64,000 nucleotides of DNA from Sphingomonas adhaesiva (GTDB lineage: Bacteria > Pseudomonadota > Alphaproteobacteria > Sphingomonadales > Sphingomonadaceae): positions 434,001 to 498,000 of the forward strand of contig NZ_NWVC01000002.1 of NCBI RefSeq assembly GCF_002374855.1. The letters run 5' to 3'. The notes beneath the pieces were generated by a model. That model made no database searches. It was not told the DNA's origin and was given only the letters and a program-made list of their open reading frames with translations. A program made the translations under genes and the position numbers. Position 1 is the stretch's first letter. The number at the start of each line of letters is the position of its first letter. Below are positions 54,289 to 63,611 of the stretch, in pieces.

Positions 54289-55371
54289 TCACCTGAAGCG
54301 TGCGGGCGCGTACATCGTGGCGTCCACCCCCGCGGGCATCGCCCCCTGCCCCAGCAGCAGCGCGGCGCCGATCGCGGCGGCGGCCGGCGCGGTCTGGATG
54401 CCGAACCCGCCCTGCCCCGCGAACCAGAAGAAGCCCGGCGTGCGCGGATCGGCGCCGTAGACCGGCAGCCGATCGGGCGCGAAGGATCGCAGCCCCGCCC
54501 AGCGCCGCTCCACGCGCGTGACGCGCCAGTCGACCGCACCTTCGAACCGGTCGATCGCGATCGCGACGTCGATCTCCTCGGGCGCGACGTCGTGCGGATC
54601 CACCGGATGTTCGTCGTGCGGGCTGAGCCACAGCTTACCGCCCGCCTCCGGCTTGAAATAGAAATTGCCGGACAGGTGGTTGACGAACGGCATCCCCGCG
54701 GGCGCCGCCGGATCCGTGGCCAGCTGCATCATGGTGCGGCGATACGGGCGGATCCCCAGCGGCCGCGCCCCGGCCATGCCCGCTACCGCATCGGCCCAGG
54801 CGCCAGCGGCATCGACCAGCACGTCGGCCGCGAAATGGCGCCCGTCGCGCATCGCCAGCTGCCATGCGCCGCCGTGCCGCTCCGCCGCCACCATTTGCGC
54901 GCCGGTGACCAGCTGCGCCCCCGCGCGGCGCGCATCGGCCAGTGCATCGGCATGGAGCCGGCCGACGTCGATATAGGCGCAGCTCGGCTCCCACACGCCC
55001 AGCGTCCATCCCTCGCGCAGCCCCGGCACGCGCGCGGCGGGGTCGACCGGCTCCAGCGCCACCGGCGTGTCTGCGAACTCCGCCAGCAGCGCCGCCGCCG
55101 CGCCTTCGTCCGCGCCCGCGCGCCCGATGTGCAGCGCGCCCAGCGGATCGAGATAGCCGCCATCGCGCAGCGGCGCCTGCGACGCGGTGGTCAGCGGCTG
55201 GATGCCCGCACCGCCATAGGTTTCTGACCAGAAGGCCGCCGACCGCCCGGTCGCGTGATAGCCGGGGGTATCCTCCCCCTCCAGCAGCAGCAAGCGCGCG
55301 CGCGCGCCGATCGCGGCGGCCAGCGTCGCGCCGGCGATCCCCGCGCCGACGATCGCGATGTCATGGGTCAT
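54289..55371 (-). CDS. FAD-dependent oxidoreductase (DAO family)
   Basis: 360 residues. Dinucleotide motif IVGAGIAGATLAAAIG at the N-terminus; YHATGRSAAFWSETYGG and VDAAGAWADAVA are typical of DAO-type amine/amino-acid oxidoreductases, and FFWFAGQGGFGIQTAPA closes the FAD site. Probable D-amino-acid or glycine-like substrate, unproven. Start overlaps the hydrolase stop (ATGA). Confidence 0.88.
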   Translation of the reverse strand: MTHDIAIVGAGIAGATLAAAIGARARLLLLEGEDTPGYHATGRSAAFWSETYGGAGIQPLTTASQAPLRDGGYLDPLGALHIGRAGADEGAAAALLAEFADTPVALEPVDPAARVPGLREGWTLGVWEPSCAYIDVGRLHADALADARRAGAQLVTGAQMVAAERHGGAWQLAMRDGRHFAADVLVDAAGAWADAVAGMAGARPLGIRPYRRTMMQLATDPAAPAGMPFVNHLSGNFYFKPEAGGKLWLSPHDEHPVDPHDVAPEEIDVAIAIDRFEGAVDWRVTRVERRWAGLRSFAPDRLPVYGADPRTPGFFWFAGQGGFGIQTAPAAAAIGAALLLGQGAMPAGVDATMYAPARFR

Positions 55372-56321
55372 GCCGCGGGCGCCCGCTCGGCCAGGAACGT
55401 GTCGATCGCCGCCAGCGCGCGGTCGCGCACCGCGTCGCGTTCGCGCAGGATTTCATGCGCGGCGTCGGGAAAGCGGATCGTGCGCGCATCGGGCAGCCGC
55501 GCGGTGGTCGCGATCGCGGCATGCGGATCGACCAGCGCATCGCGATCCGCGACCAGCGTCAGCACCGGCGTCGCCACCCGCGCCAGCCGCGGGTCGGCGC
55601 GCAGCGCGGCGGTGCCCGCGAACGCCTGCGCCAGCCACGCCCAGCTCGGCGGGCCGAGCTTCAGCGACGGATCGTGCGCGAACCACCATGCCTCATCGTC
55701 ATAACGGTCCGAATCGCCGGTCAGCAGCGCGCGGCGATCGGGCGCGCCGGGGCGCTCGCCCTTCCACGCCGCGCGCGCGGGATTACCCATTGCGGCGATA
55801 ACGCGCGCCGCCAGTCCGCCGATCCGCGCGCCCACGGGGGAGCGCAGCCCCAGCATCGGCGCGACCAGCACCGCCGCGTCCGGCGCGACGCGCCCCTCCA
55901 CCATCGCGCGCAGCGCCAGATAGCCGCCCATCGAATGGCCCATCAGCACCGCCGGCCCGGCGCGTTCCGCCCGCCAGTCGCGCCAGAAGTCCGCCAGATC
56001 GTCGATCCATGGCGCGAACGACGCGCAATGGCCGACATGGGGGTCGGCGCCCAGCCGCCCCGATCCCCCCTGCCCGCGCCAGTCGAACGCGGTCACCGAC
56101 CAGCCGGCGGCGTGCCAGTGATCGAAACATTCCAGATACTTCTCGAACATGTCGGCACGGCCGGCCTGGAACAGAATCGCACCGCGACCCGCCCCGTCAC
56201 GGTCGAACCGCCGCACGGCCCAGCCGTCCGCCGCGCGCCAGTGCGTCACGCGCGCGTCGGGCGGGATCGCGCGCGCCACCCGCGGCATCGGCGAGGGCGC
56301 AAGGGCGGTCTGGATGGTCAT
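55368..56321 (-). CDS. Alpha/beta hydrolase (monoglyceride lipase-like)
   Basis: 317 residues. DWRGQGGSGR oxyanion region, nucleophile elbow GHSMGGYLAL (Ser), acid Asp in VADRDALVDP, and a His in PDAAHEILRE. Matches lysophospholipase/monoacylglycerol-lipase-like enzymes. Divergent from cpaA with a 47-bp gap. Confidence 0.88.
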   Translation of the reverse strand: MTIQTALAPSPMPRVARAIPPDARVTHWRAADGWAVRRFDRDGAGRGAILFQAGRADMFEKYLECFDHWHAAGWSVTAFDWRGQGGSGRLGADPHVGHCASFAPWIDDLADFWRDWRAERAGPAVLMGHSMGGYLALRAMVEGRVAPDAAVLVAPMLGLRSPVGARIGGLAARVIAAMGNPARAAWKGERPGAPDRRALLTGDSDRYDDEAWWFAHDPSLKLGPPSWAWLAQAFAGTAALRADPRLARVATPVLTLVADRDALVDPHAAIATTARLPDARTIRFPDAAHEILRERDAVRDRALAAIDTFLAERAPAA

Positions 56322-56368
56322 CGGGCGTGGTTACGGTTTCTCAAACCCTGTCGTCTAGCGGTCGTCGC

Positions 56369-56845
56369 ATGGGATGGAACATTCTTTCCTGGGCGTTGCC
56401 CGCGATCATGGCGCTGCTGCTGCTGTCGGCGGGGATCCAGGATGCGCGCACGCGGGAGATCGCCAACTGGAAGAACGCCGCGATCGCGCTGATGGCGCCA
56501 TTGTGGTGGGTGGCGATCGGGCTGGACCCATGGCCCGGCATGGCGATCCAGCTGGGCGTCGCCGCGTTCGTGTTCGCCTTGTTCGTCGGCGCCTTCGCGA
56601 TCGGCCAGATGGGCGGGGGCGATGTGAAGCTGATCGGCGCACTGGCGCTGTGGCTGGCGCCGTTCCGGCTGCTCGACATGCTGCTGATGATGTCGCTGGC
56701 GGGCGGCGCGCTGACGATCGTGTTCATGATCGAACGACGCTGGCGCCCGCGCGAGGGGCCGGTCGAGGTCCCCTATGGCGTGGCCATCGCGGTGGCCGGG
56801 CTGCTGATGTTTCGCGAACCGCTTCTTAACCAGTTTACCCAATAA
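56369..56845 (+). CDS. cpaA: Prepilin peptidase CpaA/TadV
   Basis: 158 residues with four to five membrane helices. The aspartyl protease signatures are GIQDARTREIANW (first Asp) and GQMGGGDVKLIGALALW (GxGD), as in the Tad-type prepilin peptidase that cleaves Flp pilins. ATG 56369. First gene of the Tad pilus operon. No Flp pilin gene is seen upstream. Confidence 0.9.
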   Translation: MGWNILSWALPAIMALLLLSAGIQDARTREIANWKNAAIALMAPLWWVAIGLDPWPGMAIQLGVAAFVFALFVGAFAIGQMGGGDVKLIGALALWLAPFRLLDMLLMMSLAGGALTIVFMIERRWRPREGPVEVPYGVAIAVAGLLMFREPLLNQFTQ

Positions 56846-56896
56846 TCGCCTGAAATCTTTCAACGACCTGGCGCGAACCCGAGGGACAAGGATCAG

Positions 56897-57919
56897 ATGG
56901 ACAGTCGCAAGGTGATGATGCTGCTGGGGGCGTTGCTGGTGGCCGCGGTGACCGCGTTCGCCGCGCGTTCGCTGGTGGCGGGCGCCGCCGCGCCGGAGGC
57001 CGCGGCCGCCGCGCCGGTGGTCATCGACGGGCCGGAGGTGCTGGTCGCCACCCGCGCGCTGCCGGTCGGCACGATCCTGGATGCGACCGCGCTGAAGTTC
57101 CAGCCGTGGCCCAAGGATCTGGTCGAGAACGCCTATTTCAAGCGGGAGGGCACCGATCTGTCGAAGCTGATCGGCACCGTCGTGCGCCTGCCGGTGACCG
57201 CCGGACAGCCGGTGACGCAGGGCCAGCTGGTCAAGCCGGGCGACCGCGGCTTCCTGGCCGCCGCGCTCGGCCCGGGGATGCGCGCAGTGACGGTGCCGGT
57301 GTCGGCGCAGACGTCGGTCGCGGGCTTCGTGTTTCCGGGCGACCATATCGACCTGATCCTGACCCAGTCGGTCAGCGCCAACGACGGCCCCGCGCTGAAG
57401 ACCAGCGAGACGGTCGTGCGCAACCTGCGCGTTCTGGCCACCGATCAGCGGACCAGCGACGACAAGGACGATCAGGGCAATACCGTCGTGCGCACCTTCT
57501 CGACCGTCACGGTCGAGGCGACGCCGCGCATCGCCGAACAGATCGCGGTCGCGCAGACCATCGGCACGCTGTCGCTGTCGCTGCGCTCGATCGCGGACAA
57601 TGCGTCCGAACTCGAACAGGCGATCGCATCGGGGGCCGCCAGCGTCGGCGACGGCAAGGATCCGCGCGCCGAAAAGGCGATGATCGACAAGCTGGCGAAC
57701 ACGCCGCAGGCCGGCAACGCCACCTATGTCGTCGGCGCCGACGTGTCGCGGTTCCAGCGCCGCTCGGTCCCGTCGCTGGTGGCCCCGGCCGCCGGCACGG
57801 CGGTCACCGGCACCGCCGGTCCGGGCAGCGGCGTGCCGGGCGCACCCATCGTGGGGCCGGTCGTCCGCGTCACCCGCGGCAACAGCGTGACCGAGGTTCC
57901 GGTCGGGGGGAAGAATTAA
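56897..57919 (+). CDS. cpaB: Flp pilus assembly protein CpaB
   Basis: 340 residues. N-terminal membrane anchor (VMMLLGALLVAAVTAFAA), then the SAF-like domain (VLVATRALPVGTILD, PVTAGQPVTQGQLVKPGD) and PGDHIDLILTQS. Periplasmic subunit supporting the secretin. GAGGGACAAGG precedes the ATG. One base separates it from cpaC. Confidence 0.93.
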   Translation: MDSRKVMMLLGALLVAAVTAFAARSLVAGAAAPEAAAAAPVVIDGPEVLVATRALPVGTILDATALKFQPWPKDLVENAYFKREGTDLSKLIGTVVRLPVTAGQPVTQGQLVKPGDRGFLAAALGPGMRAVTVPVSAQTSVAGFVFPGDHIDLILTQSVSANDGPALKTSETVVRNLRVLATDQRTSDDKDDQGNTVVRTFSTVTVEATPRIAEQIAVAQTIGTLSLSLRSIADNASELEQAIASGAASVGDGKDPRAEKAMIDKLANTPQAGNATYVVGADVSRFQRRSVPSLVAPAAGTAVTGTAGPGSGVPGAPIVGPVVRVTRGNSVTEVPVGGKN

Positions 57920-57920
57920 G

Positions 57921-59588
57921 ATGCGTGTCACCAGCCCGCTTGCCCATGGCATCGCGCTCGCCGCGATGACCGTCGGTGCGATCCTGCCCGCCGCCACCGC
58001 CGGCGCCGCGCCCGCGGTGCGCCACAACGGCACCGGCCGCGCCGCGCGCGTCGGCCCGCCGCCGCCCGGCGTCACCAAGCCGGCGGTCGAAAAGTGGCTG
58101 TCGATCGGCGAGGGCGAACTGATCACCCTGCCCGCCAGCGTGGTCGACGTGTGGACGTCGAACCCCGACGTCGCCGACGTCTATGTCGCCAACCCGCGCC
58201 AGATCCATCTGTTCGGCAAGGGCTTCGGCGAATCGACGCTGTTCGCGACCGACAAGGCCGGCAACGTCGCCTATGCCGCGACGATCCGCGTGTCGCAGAA
58301 TTCGACCTCGCTGGATCGCATGATGAAGGCCGCGATGCCGGAGGCCGACATCCATGTGACGCAGGTCGGGCAGATCGCGGTGCTGAACGGCACCGTCGCC
58401 TCCCCCGACGACAGCGCGCAGGCGCAGCGGCTGGTGACCAGCGCGCTCAACCCCGGCGTCGACGCGACCCAGCCCAACGCCGCGTTGAAGGTGATGGTGG
58501 TCAACCGCCTGCGCACCGCGACGCCGCTGCAGGTCAATCTGCAGGTGAAGTTCGCCGAGGTCAGCCGCACGTTCCTCAAGAACATCGGCGCCAACCTCCA
58601 GTCGGTCGACGGCACCGGCGGGTTTCAGTTCGGCGTCACCCGCGGGCGCGGCGCCGCGACGCAATACGTCCCCGGCGGGCCGCTGGGGGTCGGCTTCACG
58701 CAGGCGCCGCCGAACGGATCGCAGGTGACCAAGGGGTCGGAAAACTCGACCTTCGCGCTGGCAGGCAAGCTGCTGGGCCTCGACCTGCTCGGCGCGATCG
58801 ACGCGGGCGAGACGATGGGTCAGGTGACGACGCTCGCCAACCCGAACCTGACCGCGCTGTCGGGTGAAACCGGCACCTTCCTGGCGGGCGGCGAAATCCC
58901 GATCCCGCTGGCGCAGGCGCTGGGCACCACCTCGGTCGAATACAAGCAGTTCGGCGTCAGCCTGGCCTATACGCCGACGGTGCTGTCCGATGGCCGCATC
59001 TCGCTGCGCGTCCGGCCGGAGGTGTCGCAGCTCGATTACGCCAATGCGATCACGATCAGCGGCGGGCGCGTGCCGGCGCTGACGACGCGGCGCGCCGAAA
59101 CGACGGTCGAGCTGGGATCGGGGCAAAGCTTCATGATCGCCGGCCTGATGCAGAACATGCACAACAACAATTTCGACAAGACGCCGGGGCTGGGCAGCGT
59201 CCCGGTGCTGGGCGCGCTGTTCCGGTCGAACGCGTTCCAGCACAACGAAACCGAACTGGTGATCGTCATCACCCCGTATCTGGTGAAGCCGGTCAACGGC
59301 AACGACATCCGCCTGCCGACCGACGGCTATCGCGCGCCGGGCGACATGGAACGCCTGTTGCTGGGGTCGGTGGACGAAGGGCAGCGCGGGCTTGGCCGGC
59401 CCAAGCCGGTGATGCAGGTGGCCCCCGCCGGCACCGGCGCCGCGCCGGCGATCGGCGCGGCGGGCGACGTGCCCGTCCTGCCGGTCCCCAACCTCGATAC
59501 CGGGACGCCCGCCGCCGTCGATCGCAAGGCGGCCAAGCCGGCCGATCGCCGGCCCGCCGCGGCCGCGCCCGGCTTCTCGGTCAACTGA
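57921..59588 (+). CDS. cpaC: Tad secretin CpaC/RcpA
   Basis: 555 residues, outer-membrane channel of the Flp pilus. Signal peptide, then the N-terminal pilus-secretin domain (VWTSNPDVADVYVANPRQIHLFGKGFGE) and BON-like region; the C-terminal secretin domain includes VPVLGALFRSNAFQHNETEL with ITPYLVKPV. The last 90 residues are Ala/Pro/Gly-rich. Confidence 0.95.
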   Translation: MRVTSPLAHGIALAAMTVGAILPAATAGAAPAVRHNGTGRAARVGPPPPGVTKPAVEKWLSIGEGELITLPASVVDVWTSNPDVADVYVANPRQIHLFGKGFGESTLFATDKAGNVAYAATIRVSQNSTSLDRMMKAAMPEADIHVTQVGQIAVLNGTVASPDDSAQAQRLVTSALNPGVDATQPNAALKVMVVNRLRTATPLQVNLQVKFAEVSRTFLKNIGANLQSVDGTGGFQFGVTRGRGAATQYVPGGPLGVGFTQAPPNGSQVTKGSENSTFALAGKLLGLDLLGAIDAGETMGQVTTLANPNLTALSGETGTFLAGGEIPIPLAQALGTTSVEYKQFGVSLAYTPTVLSDGRISLRVRPEVSQLDYANAITISGGRVPALTTRRAETTVELGSGQSFMIAGLMQNMHNNNFDKTPGLGSVPVLGALFRSNAFQHNETELVIVITPYLVKPVNGNDIRLPTDGYRAPGDMERLLLGSVDEGQRGLGRPKPVMQVAPAGTGAAPAIGAAGDVPVLPVPNLDTGTPAAVDRKAAKPADRRPAAAAPGFSVN

Positions 59589-59606
59589 GCTGAAAGGGAT
59601 CCCATC

Positions 59607-60260
59607 ATGTTGAAGCGCCCGATCCTTTTCGTCGCCCTTGCCGGCGCCGCGCTGCCGATGGCGGCGTGCGGCCCGGTCAACCGCGGGGTCGAATCGGTCA
59701 ACCAGCCGGTCGTCACGCGCACCGATTACGTCTTCGACGTACAGACCGGCGGCGACGACGGCCTGTCGCCCGCGGAAACGCAGCGGCTGTACGGCTGGCT
59801 CGACGCGTTGCGGCTCGGTTATGGCGACAGCGTCGCGATCGACGATCCCAATGGCGCGGGCGCACCAGCGCATGGCGCGATCGCCGCCGCCGCGGCCCGC
59901 TACGGCCTGCTGCTGACCGCCGATGCGCCGGTCACCGGCGCGCCGGTCGCGCCGGGCACGGTTCGCGTCGTCGTCAGCCGCACGCGCGCCTCGGTGCCCA
60001 GCTGCAACGACCTGCGCCGCAATCTGGAACCGGCGTTCCAGCACGACAACACCACCGACTATGGCTGCGCGGTCAACGGCAATCTGGCCGCGATGGTCGC
60101 CAATCCCGCCGATCTGGTGCGCGGCAACGCCGGCAGCGGCGTCTACGACACGCAGATGGGCACGCGCGCCATCACCACGCTGCGCGCCGCGCAGCCGACC
60201 GGCGGCGGCGGCACCACGCTCCGTTCGGAATCGACCTCGCAGGGAGGAAGCAGCAAGTGA
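59607..60260 (+). CDS. cpaD: Pilus lipoprotein CpaD
   Basis: 217 residues with lipobox MAAC (Cys21). PNLAAMVANPADLV-type segment near the C-terminus (GNLAAMVANPADLVRGN) and NDLRRNLEPAFQHDNTTDYGC are CpaD signatures; the tail is Gly/Ser/Thr-rich. Supports the secretin. Overlaps cpaE by 4 nt (GTGA). Confidence 0.92.
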   Translation: MLKRPILFVALAGAALPMAACGPVNRGVESVNQPVVTRTDYVFDVQTGGDDGLSPAETQRLYGWLDALRLGYGDSVAIDDPNGAGAPAHGAIAAAAARYGLLLTADAPVTGAPVAPGTVRVVVSRTRASVPSCNDLRRNLEPAFQHDNTTDYGCAVNGNLAAMVANPADLVRGNAGSGVYDTQMGTRAITTLRAAQPTGGGGTTLRSESTSQGGSSK

Positions 60261-61543
60261 ACGCACCCTGGAAACCGGGCGGCACGGGCACGCGCGCGCC
60301 GTTCCTCGCCTTCGCCTGCGACGATGCGTCGGTCGAGCTGCTGCGCCCGATCGCGTCCGAACTCGGCTGGCCGGCGGACAATGTCTACAAGGGCGGGCTG
60401 CGCAATGCGGTGCAGACGCTGTCGGTCACGTCCAGCCCGCAGGTGCTGTTCGTGGACCTGGCCGAATCGGGCGACCCGCTGGGCGACATCAACAGCCTGG
60501 CGGAAGTGTGCGAGCCGGGGACGGTCGTCATCGCCGCCGGGCAGGTCAACGACGTGCGGCTGTACCGCGATCTGGTCGCCAGCGGCATCCAGGACTATCT
60601 GCTCAAGCCGTTCAGCCCCGACATGGTGCGCGACGCCTTCTCCCAGGCGCATGCGATCGTCAGCGCGCCGAAGCTGGCCGAAGCGTCGCTGGACCGTCCG
60701 CATTGCGCGGTGGCGGTGATCGGCACGCGGGGCGGCGCGGGCGCCTCGACGGTGGCGACCTCGCTCGGCTGGCTGCTGAGCGAAAAGGGCAAGCGTTCGA
60801 CCGCGCTGCTCGACCTCGACGTCCATTTCGGTACCGATGCGCTGGCGATGGACCTGGAGCCTGGCCGCGGCCTGACCGACGCGATCGAGAACCCCAGCCG
60901 CATCGACGGACTGTTCATCGAACGCGCGATGGTGCGCGCTTCGGAAAAGCTGTCGGTGCTGTCGGCCGAGGCGCCGATCAACACCCCGATCGTCACCGAT
61001 GGCGCGGCCTTCTACCAGTTGCAGGAGGAGATGCGCGCCGCGTTCGAATGCACCGTCGTCGATCTGCCGCGGGGCATGCTGGTCCAGCATCCGCACCTGC
61101 TGTCGGATATCAACGCCGTGGTGCTGGTCACCGAACTGACGCTGGCGGCAGCACGCGACACGATCCGGCTGCTGTCGTGGCTGCGCACCCATGCGCCGCA
61201 GGTGCAGGTCACGGTGATGGCCAACCGCGTCCACGCCGGGCCGCAGCTGGAAATCTCACGCAAGGATTTCGAGGGGTCGATCGAACGCAAGATCGACGTG
61301 ATGGTCCCGTTCGATCAGAAACTGGCCGCGCAGGCCGCCAAGCTGGGCAAGCCGCTGGCCGAGGCGGGCAAGGGCAGCAAGACCGTCGCCCCGCTGGCCG
61401 AGGTGGCCGACCGGGTGATCGCGATGACCGACGACGGCGCGTTCGACGGCGTCGGCGGCGGCAGCGCCAAGGGCGCATCGCTGCTGTCCAAGTTCGCGGG
61501 CCTGAAGGGGCTGGTGGGCAAGAAGGGCGCGAAGGCCAAGTGA
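60257..61543 (+). CDS. cpaE: Tad localisation ATPase CpaE/TadZ
   Basis: 428 residues from GTG 60257 with GGGAGGAAG upstream. Residues about 14-130 form a receiver-like domain without canonical phospho-acceptor; 150 onward is MinD/ParA-like with VIGTRGGAGASTVATSLG, the usual CpaE variant of the P-loop lacking the signature Lys. It positions the pilus machine at the pole. The C-terminus is basic (GKKGAKAK). Confidence 0.94.
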   Translation: MNAPWKPGGTGTRAPFLAFACDDASVELLRPIASELGWPADNVYKGGLRNAVQTLSVTSSPQVLFVDLAESGDPLGDINSLAEVCEPGTVVIAAGQVNDVRLYRDLVASGIQDYLLKPFSPDMVRDAFSQAHAIVSAPKLAEASLDRPHCAVAVIGTRGGAGASTVATSLGWLLSEKGKRSTALLDLDVHFGTDALAMDLEPGRGLTDAIENPSRIDGLFIERAMVRASEKLSVLSAEAPINTPIVTDGAAFYQLQEEMRAAFECTVVDLPRGMLVQHPHLLSDINAVVLVTELTLAAARDTIRLLSWLRTHAPQVQVTVMANRVHAGPQLEISRKDFEGSIERKIDVMVPFDQKLAAQAAKLGKPLAEAGKGSKTVAPLAEVADRVIAMTDDGAFDGVGGGSAKGASLLSKFAGLKGLVGKKGAKAK

Positions 61544-61568
61544 TGGCCCGCGGGGGAGCCTGGCGGCG

Positions 61569-62546
61569 ATGACACCGATGATCTCCCTGCTGCTGCTTGC
61601 GCTCGGCGGGCTGCTGACGGTCGGGCTGGTCGTGCTCGCCTTCGCCGGTCCGTCATCGGACAAGGCCAGCGCCCGCCGGCTGGTGGCGGTGCGCGAACGC
61701 CATGTCGTGACGCAGGCCAGCGCGATGGAGGCGCAGATGCGCCGCATCACCGGGCGCAGCGCGTCGCGCGCCGACCTGGCGGCGATGCGCTTCTTCCCCA
61801 AGCCCGCGGAGCTTCAGAAGCGGCTCGACATGACCGGAAAGAGCTGGACCGTCGGCCAATATGCCTCCGCCACGGTGGGGCTGGCGGTGCTGGTGACGGC
61901 GCTGCTGTCGCTGCGCGGGCTACCGTTCCTGCTGGCGATGTTCCTGGGGATCGCGCTGGGCGCGTTCATCCCGCATATGGTGATCGGCAAGCTCATCAAG
62001 GGGCGCATCGGCAAGTTCAACGCCAAGTTCCCCGACGCGATCGAGCTGCTGGTGCGCGGTCTTCGTTCGGGCCTGCCGATCTCGGAGACGATGCAGGTCG
62101 TCGCCGCCGAGGTTCCCGGCCCGGTGGGTGAGGAATTCCGTTCGGTGTCGGACAAGATGAAGATCGGCCGTTCGATGGACGTCGCGCTTCAGGAAACCGC
62201 CGACCGGCTGGGCACGCCCGAATTCCAGTTCTTCTGCATCACCATCGCGATCCAGCGCGAAACCGGCGGCAACCTGGCCGAAACGCTCCAGAACCTGGCC
62301 ACCGTGCTGCGCCAGCGCGCGCAGATGAAGCTGAAGATCAAGGCGATGTCGTCGGAATCGAAGGCGTCGGCCTATATCATCGGGTCGCTGCCGTTCATCG
62401 TCTTCGGGCTGATCTACATGATCAACCCGCCGTACATGCTGGGCTTTTTCAGCGACATCCGCCTGATGGTGATCGGCGGAGGGGGCATGTGCTGGATGGC
62501 GCTGGGCGCGTTCATCATGTCCAAGATGATCAGTTTCGAGATCTGA
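61569..62546 (+). CDS. tadB: Tad inner-membrane platform protein TadB
   Basis: 325 residues, T2SSF family. Membrane helices at the N-terminus, at about 95-150 and at the C-terminus; the cytoplasmic F domain contains FPDAIELLVRGLRSGLPI and FCITIAIQRETGGNLAETL. Start ATG 61569, 25 nt after cpaE, where cpaF would be expected first. Confidence 0.94.
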   Translation: MTPMISLLLLALGGLLTVGLVVLAFAGPSSDKASARRLVAVRERHVVTQASAMEAQMRRITGRSASRADLAAMRFFPKPAELQKRLDMTGKSWTVGQYASATVGLAVLVTALLSLRGLPFLLAMFLGIALGAFIPHMVIGKLIKGRIGKFNAKFPDAIELLVRGLRSGLPISETMQVVAAEVPGPVGEEFRSVSDKMKIGRSMDVALQETADRLGTPEFQFFCITIAIQRETGGNLAETLQNLATVLRQRAQMKLKIKAMSSESKASAYIIGSLPFIVFGLIYMINPPYMLGFFSDIRLMVIGGGGMCWMALGAFIMSKMISFEI

Positions 62547-62549
62547 GCC

Positions 62550-63554
62550 ATGGAACCTGCCGCCCGCCCGATCCTGCTCGGCCTCGACGCCGTCACGCTC
62601 GCCACCCTGCTGTCCGCGGTCGCCGCGGCGGCGGTGTTCGTCGCGATCTTCGCCGCGATCAGCGTGCGCGATCCGATGACGCGCCGGGTCAAGGCGCTCA
62701 ACGACCGGCGTGAACAGCTGAAGGCGGGCATCACCGCCTCCACCAGCAGGCGACGTGCGAAGCTGGTGCGCCAGAACGCCACCACCGACCGGCTGCGCAA
62801 TGTCCTGTCGTCGCTGCGCGTGCTGCAGGACGAACAGGTCAAGGTCGCACAGCTCAAGCTGATGCAGGCCGGCATCCGCAAGAAGGAATGGGCGGTCGCG
62901 GTCATCTTCGGCCGGCTGATCCTGCCGATCGTGTTCGGCGGGCTGATGATCGTCTACGTCTACCTGCTCGATGCCTTTCCGGACTGGAGCGCGATCAAGC
63001 GCTATGCGCTGGTCGCGGTGACGCTGATCCTGTCGTACAAGGCGCCCGACCTGTACCTCACCAACCGCATCAACAAGCGCAGCGCGGAAATCCGCAAGGG
63101 GCTGCCCGATGCGCTTGACCTGCTGGTGATCTGCGCGGAGGCGGGGTTAACCGTCGACGCGGCGTTCCACCGCGTGTCGAAGGAGCTGGGCAAGGCCTAT
63201 CCCGAACTGGGCGAGGAATTCGCGCTGACCGCGATCGAGCTGGGCTTCCTGACCGACCGGCGCCAGGCGTTCGAGAACCTGGCCACGCGCGTCCATCTGG
63301 ATGCGGTGAAGGGTGTCGTCACGACGATGATCCAGACCGAGAAATACGGCACCCCGCTGGCCAGCGCGCTGCGCGTGCTGTCGGCGGAGTTCCGCAACGA
63401 ACGCATGATGCGCGCCGAGGAAAAGGCCGCGCGCCTGCCCGCGATCATGACGGTGCCGCTGATCCTGTTCATCCTGCCGGTGCTGTTCGTCGTCATCCTG
63501 GGTCCGGCGGCCTGTTCGATCAACGACAGCTTCATCAACAACGGCCCCAAATAG
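62550..63554 (+). CDS. tadC: Tad inner-membrane platform protein TadC
   Basis: 334 residues, second T2SSF protein. GLPDALDLLVICAEAGLTVDAAFHRVSKEL and TMIQTEKYGTPLASALRVLSAEFR are signatures; the C-terminal helix is PLILFILPVLFVVILGPA. Three nt after tadB. Last recognisable gene of the Tad operon. Confidence 0.94.
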   Translation: MEPAARPILLGLDAVTLATLLSAVAAAAVFVAIFAAISVRDPMTRRVKALNDRREQLKAGITASTSRRRAKLVRQNATTDRLRNVLSSLRVLQDEQVKVAQLKLMQAGIRKKEWAVAVIFGRLILPIVFGGLMIVYVYLLDAFPDWSAIKRYALVAVTLILSYKAPDLYLTNRINKRSAEIRKGLPDALDLLVICAEAGLTVDAAFHRVSKELGKAYPELGEEFALTAIELGFLTDRRQAFENLATRVHLDAVKGVVTTMIQTEKYGTPLASALRVLSAEFRNERMMRAEEKAARLPAIMTVPLILFILPVLFVVILGPAACSINDSFINNGPK

Positions 63555-63561
63555 GTCCGCG

Positions 63562-63586
63562 GGAACGCGCTTCCTCCCCTGTCGTT
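63562..63586 (+). promoter_or_regulatory. EcfG-type general stress promoter
   Basis: GGAAC (63562-63566), 16-bp spacer, CGTT (63583-63586): exact EcfG consensus just after tadC. The transcription start would fall near 63592, about 20 nt before the ATG at 63612. Confidence 0.72.
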
Positions 63587-63611
63587 GTGACGGCGTAACA
63601 GGGAGGAAGCG
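63568..63611 (+). promoter_or_regulatory. Hairpin over the ribosome-binding site
   Basis: CGCTTCCTCCCCTGT (63568-63582) pairs with ACAGGGAGGAAGCG (63598-63611) through 14 bp with one bulged C and a 15-nt loop. The right arm contains the whole Shine-Dalgarno GGGAGG and ends at the base before the ATG. The left arm is the spacer of the EcfG promoter, so it exists only in transcripts begun further upstream. Confidence 0.6.

Noticed and set aside
61543..61572. Nine-codon micro-ORF as a real peptide gene
   Set aside because: It can be explained by chance in the tadB ribosome-binding region. Reported only as an observation with the missing cpaF.
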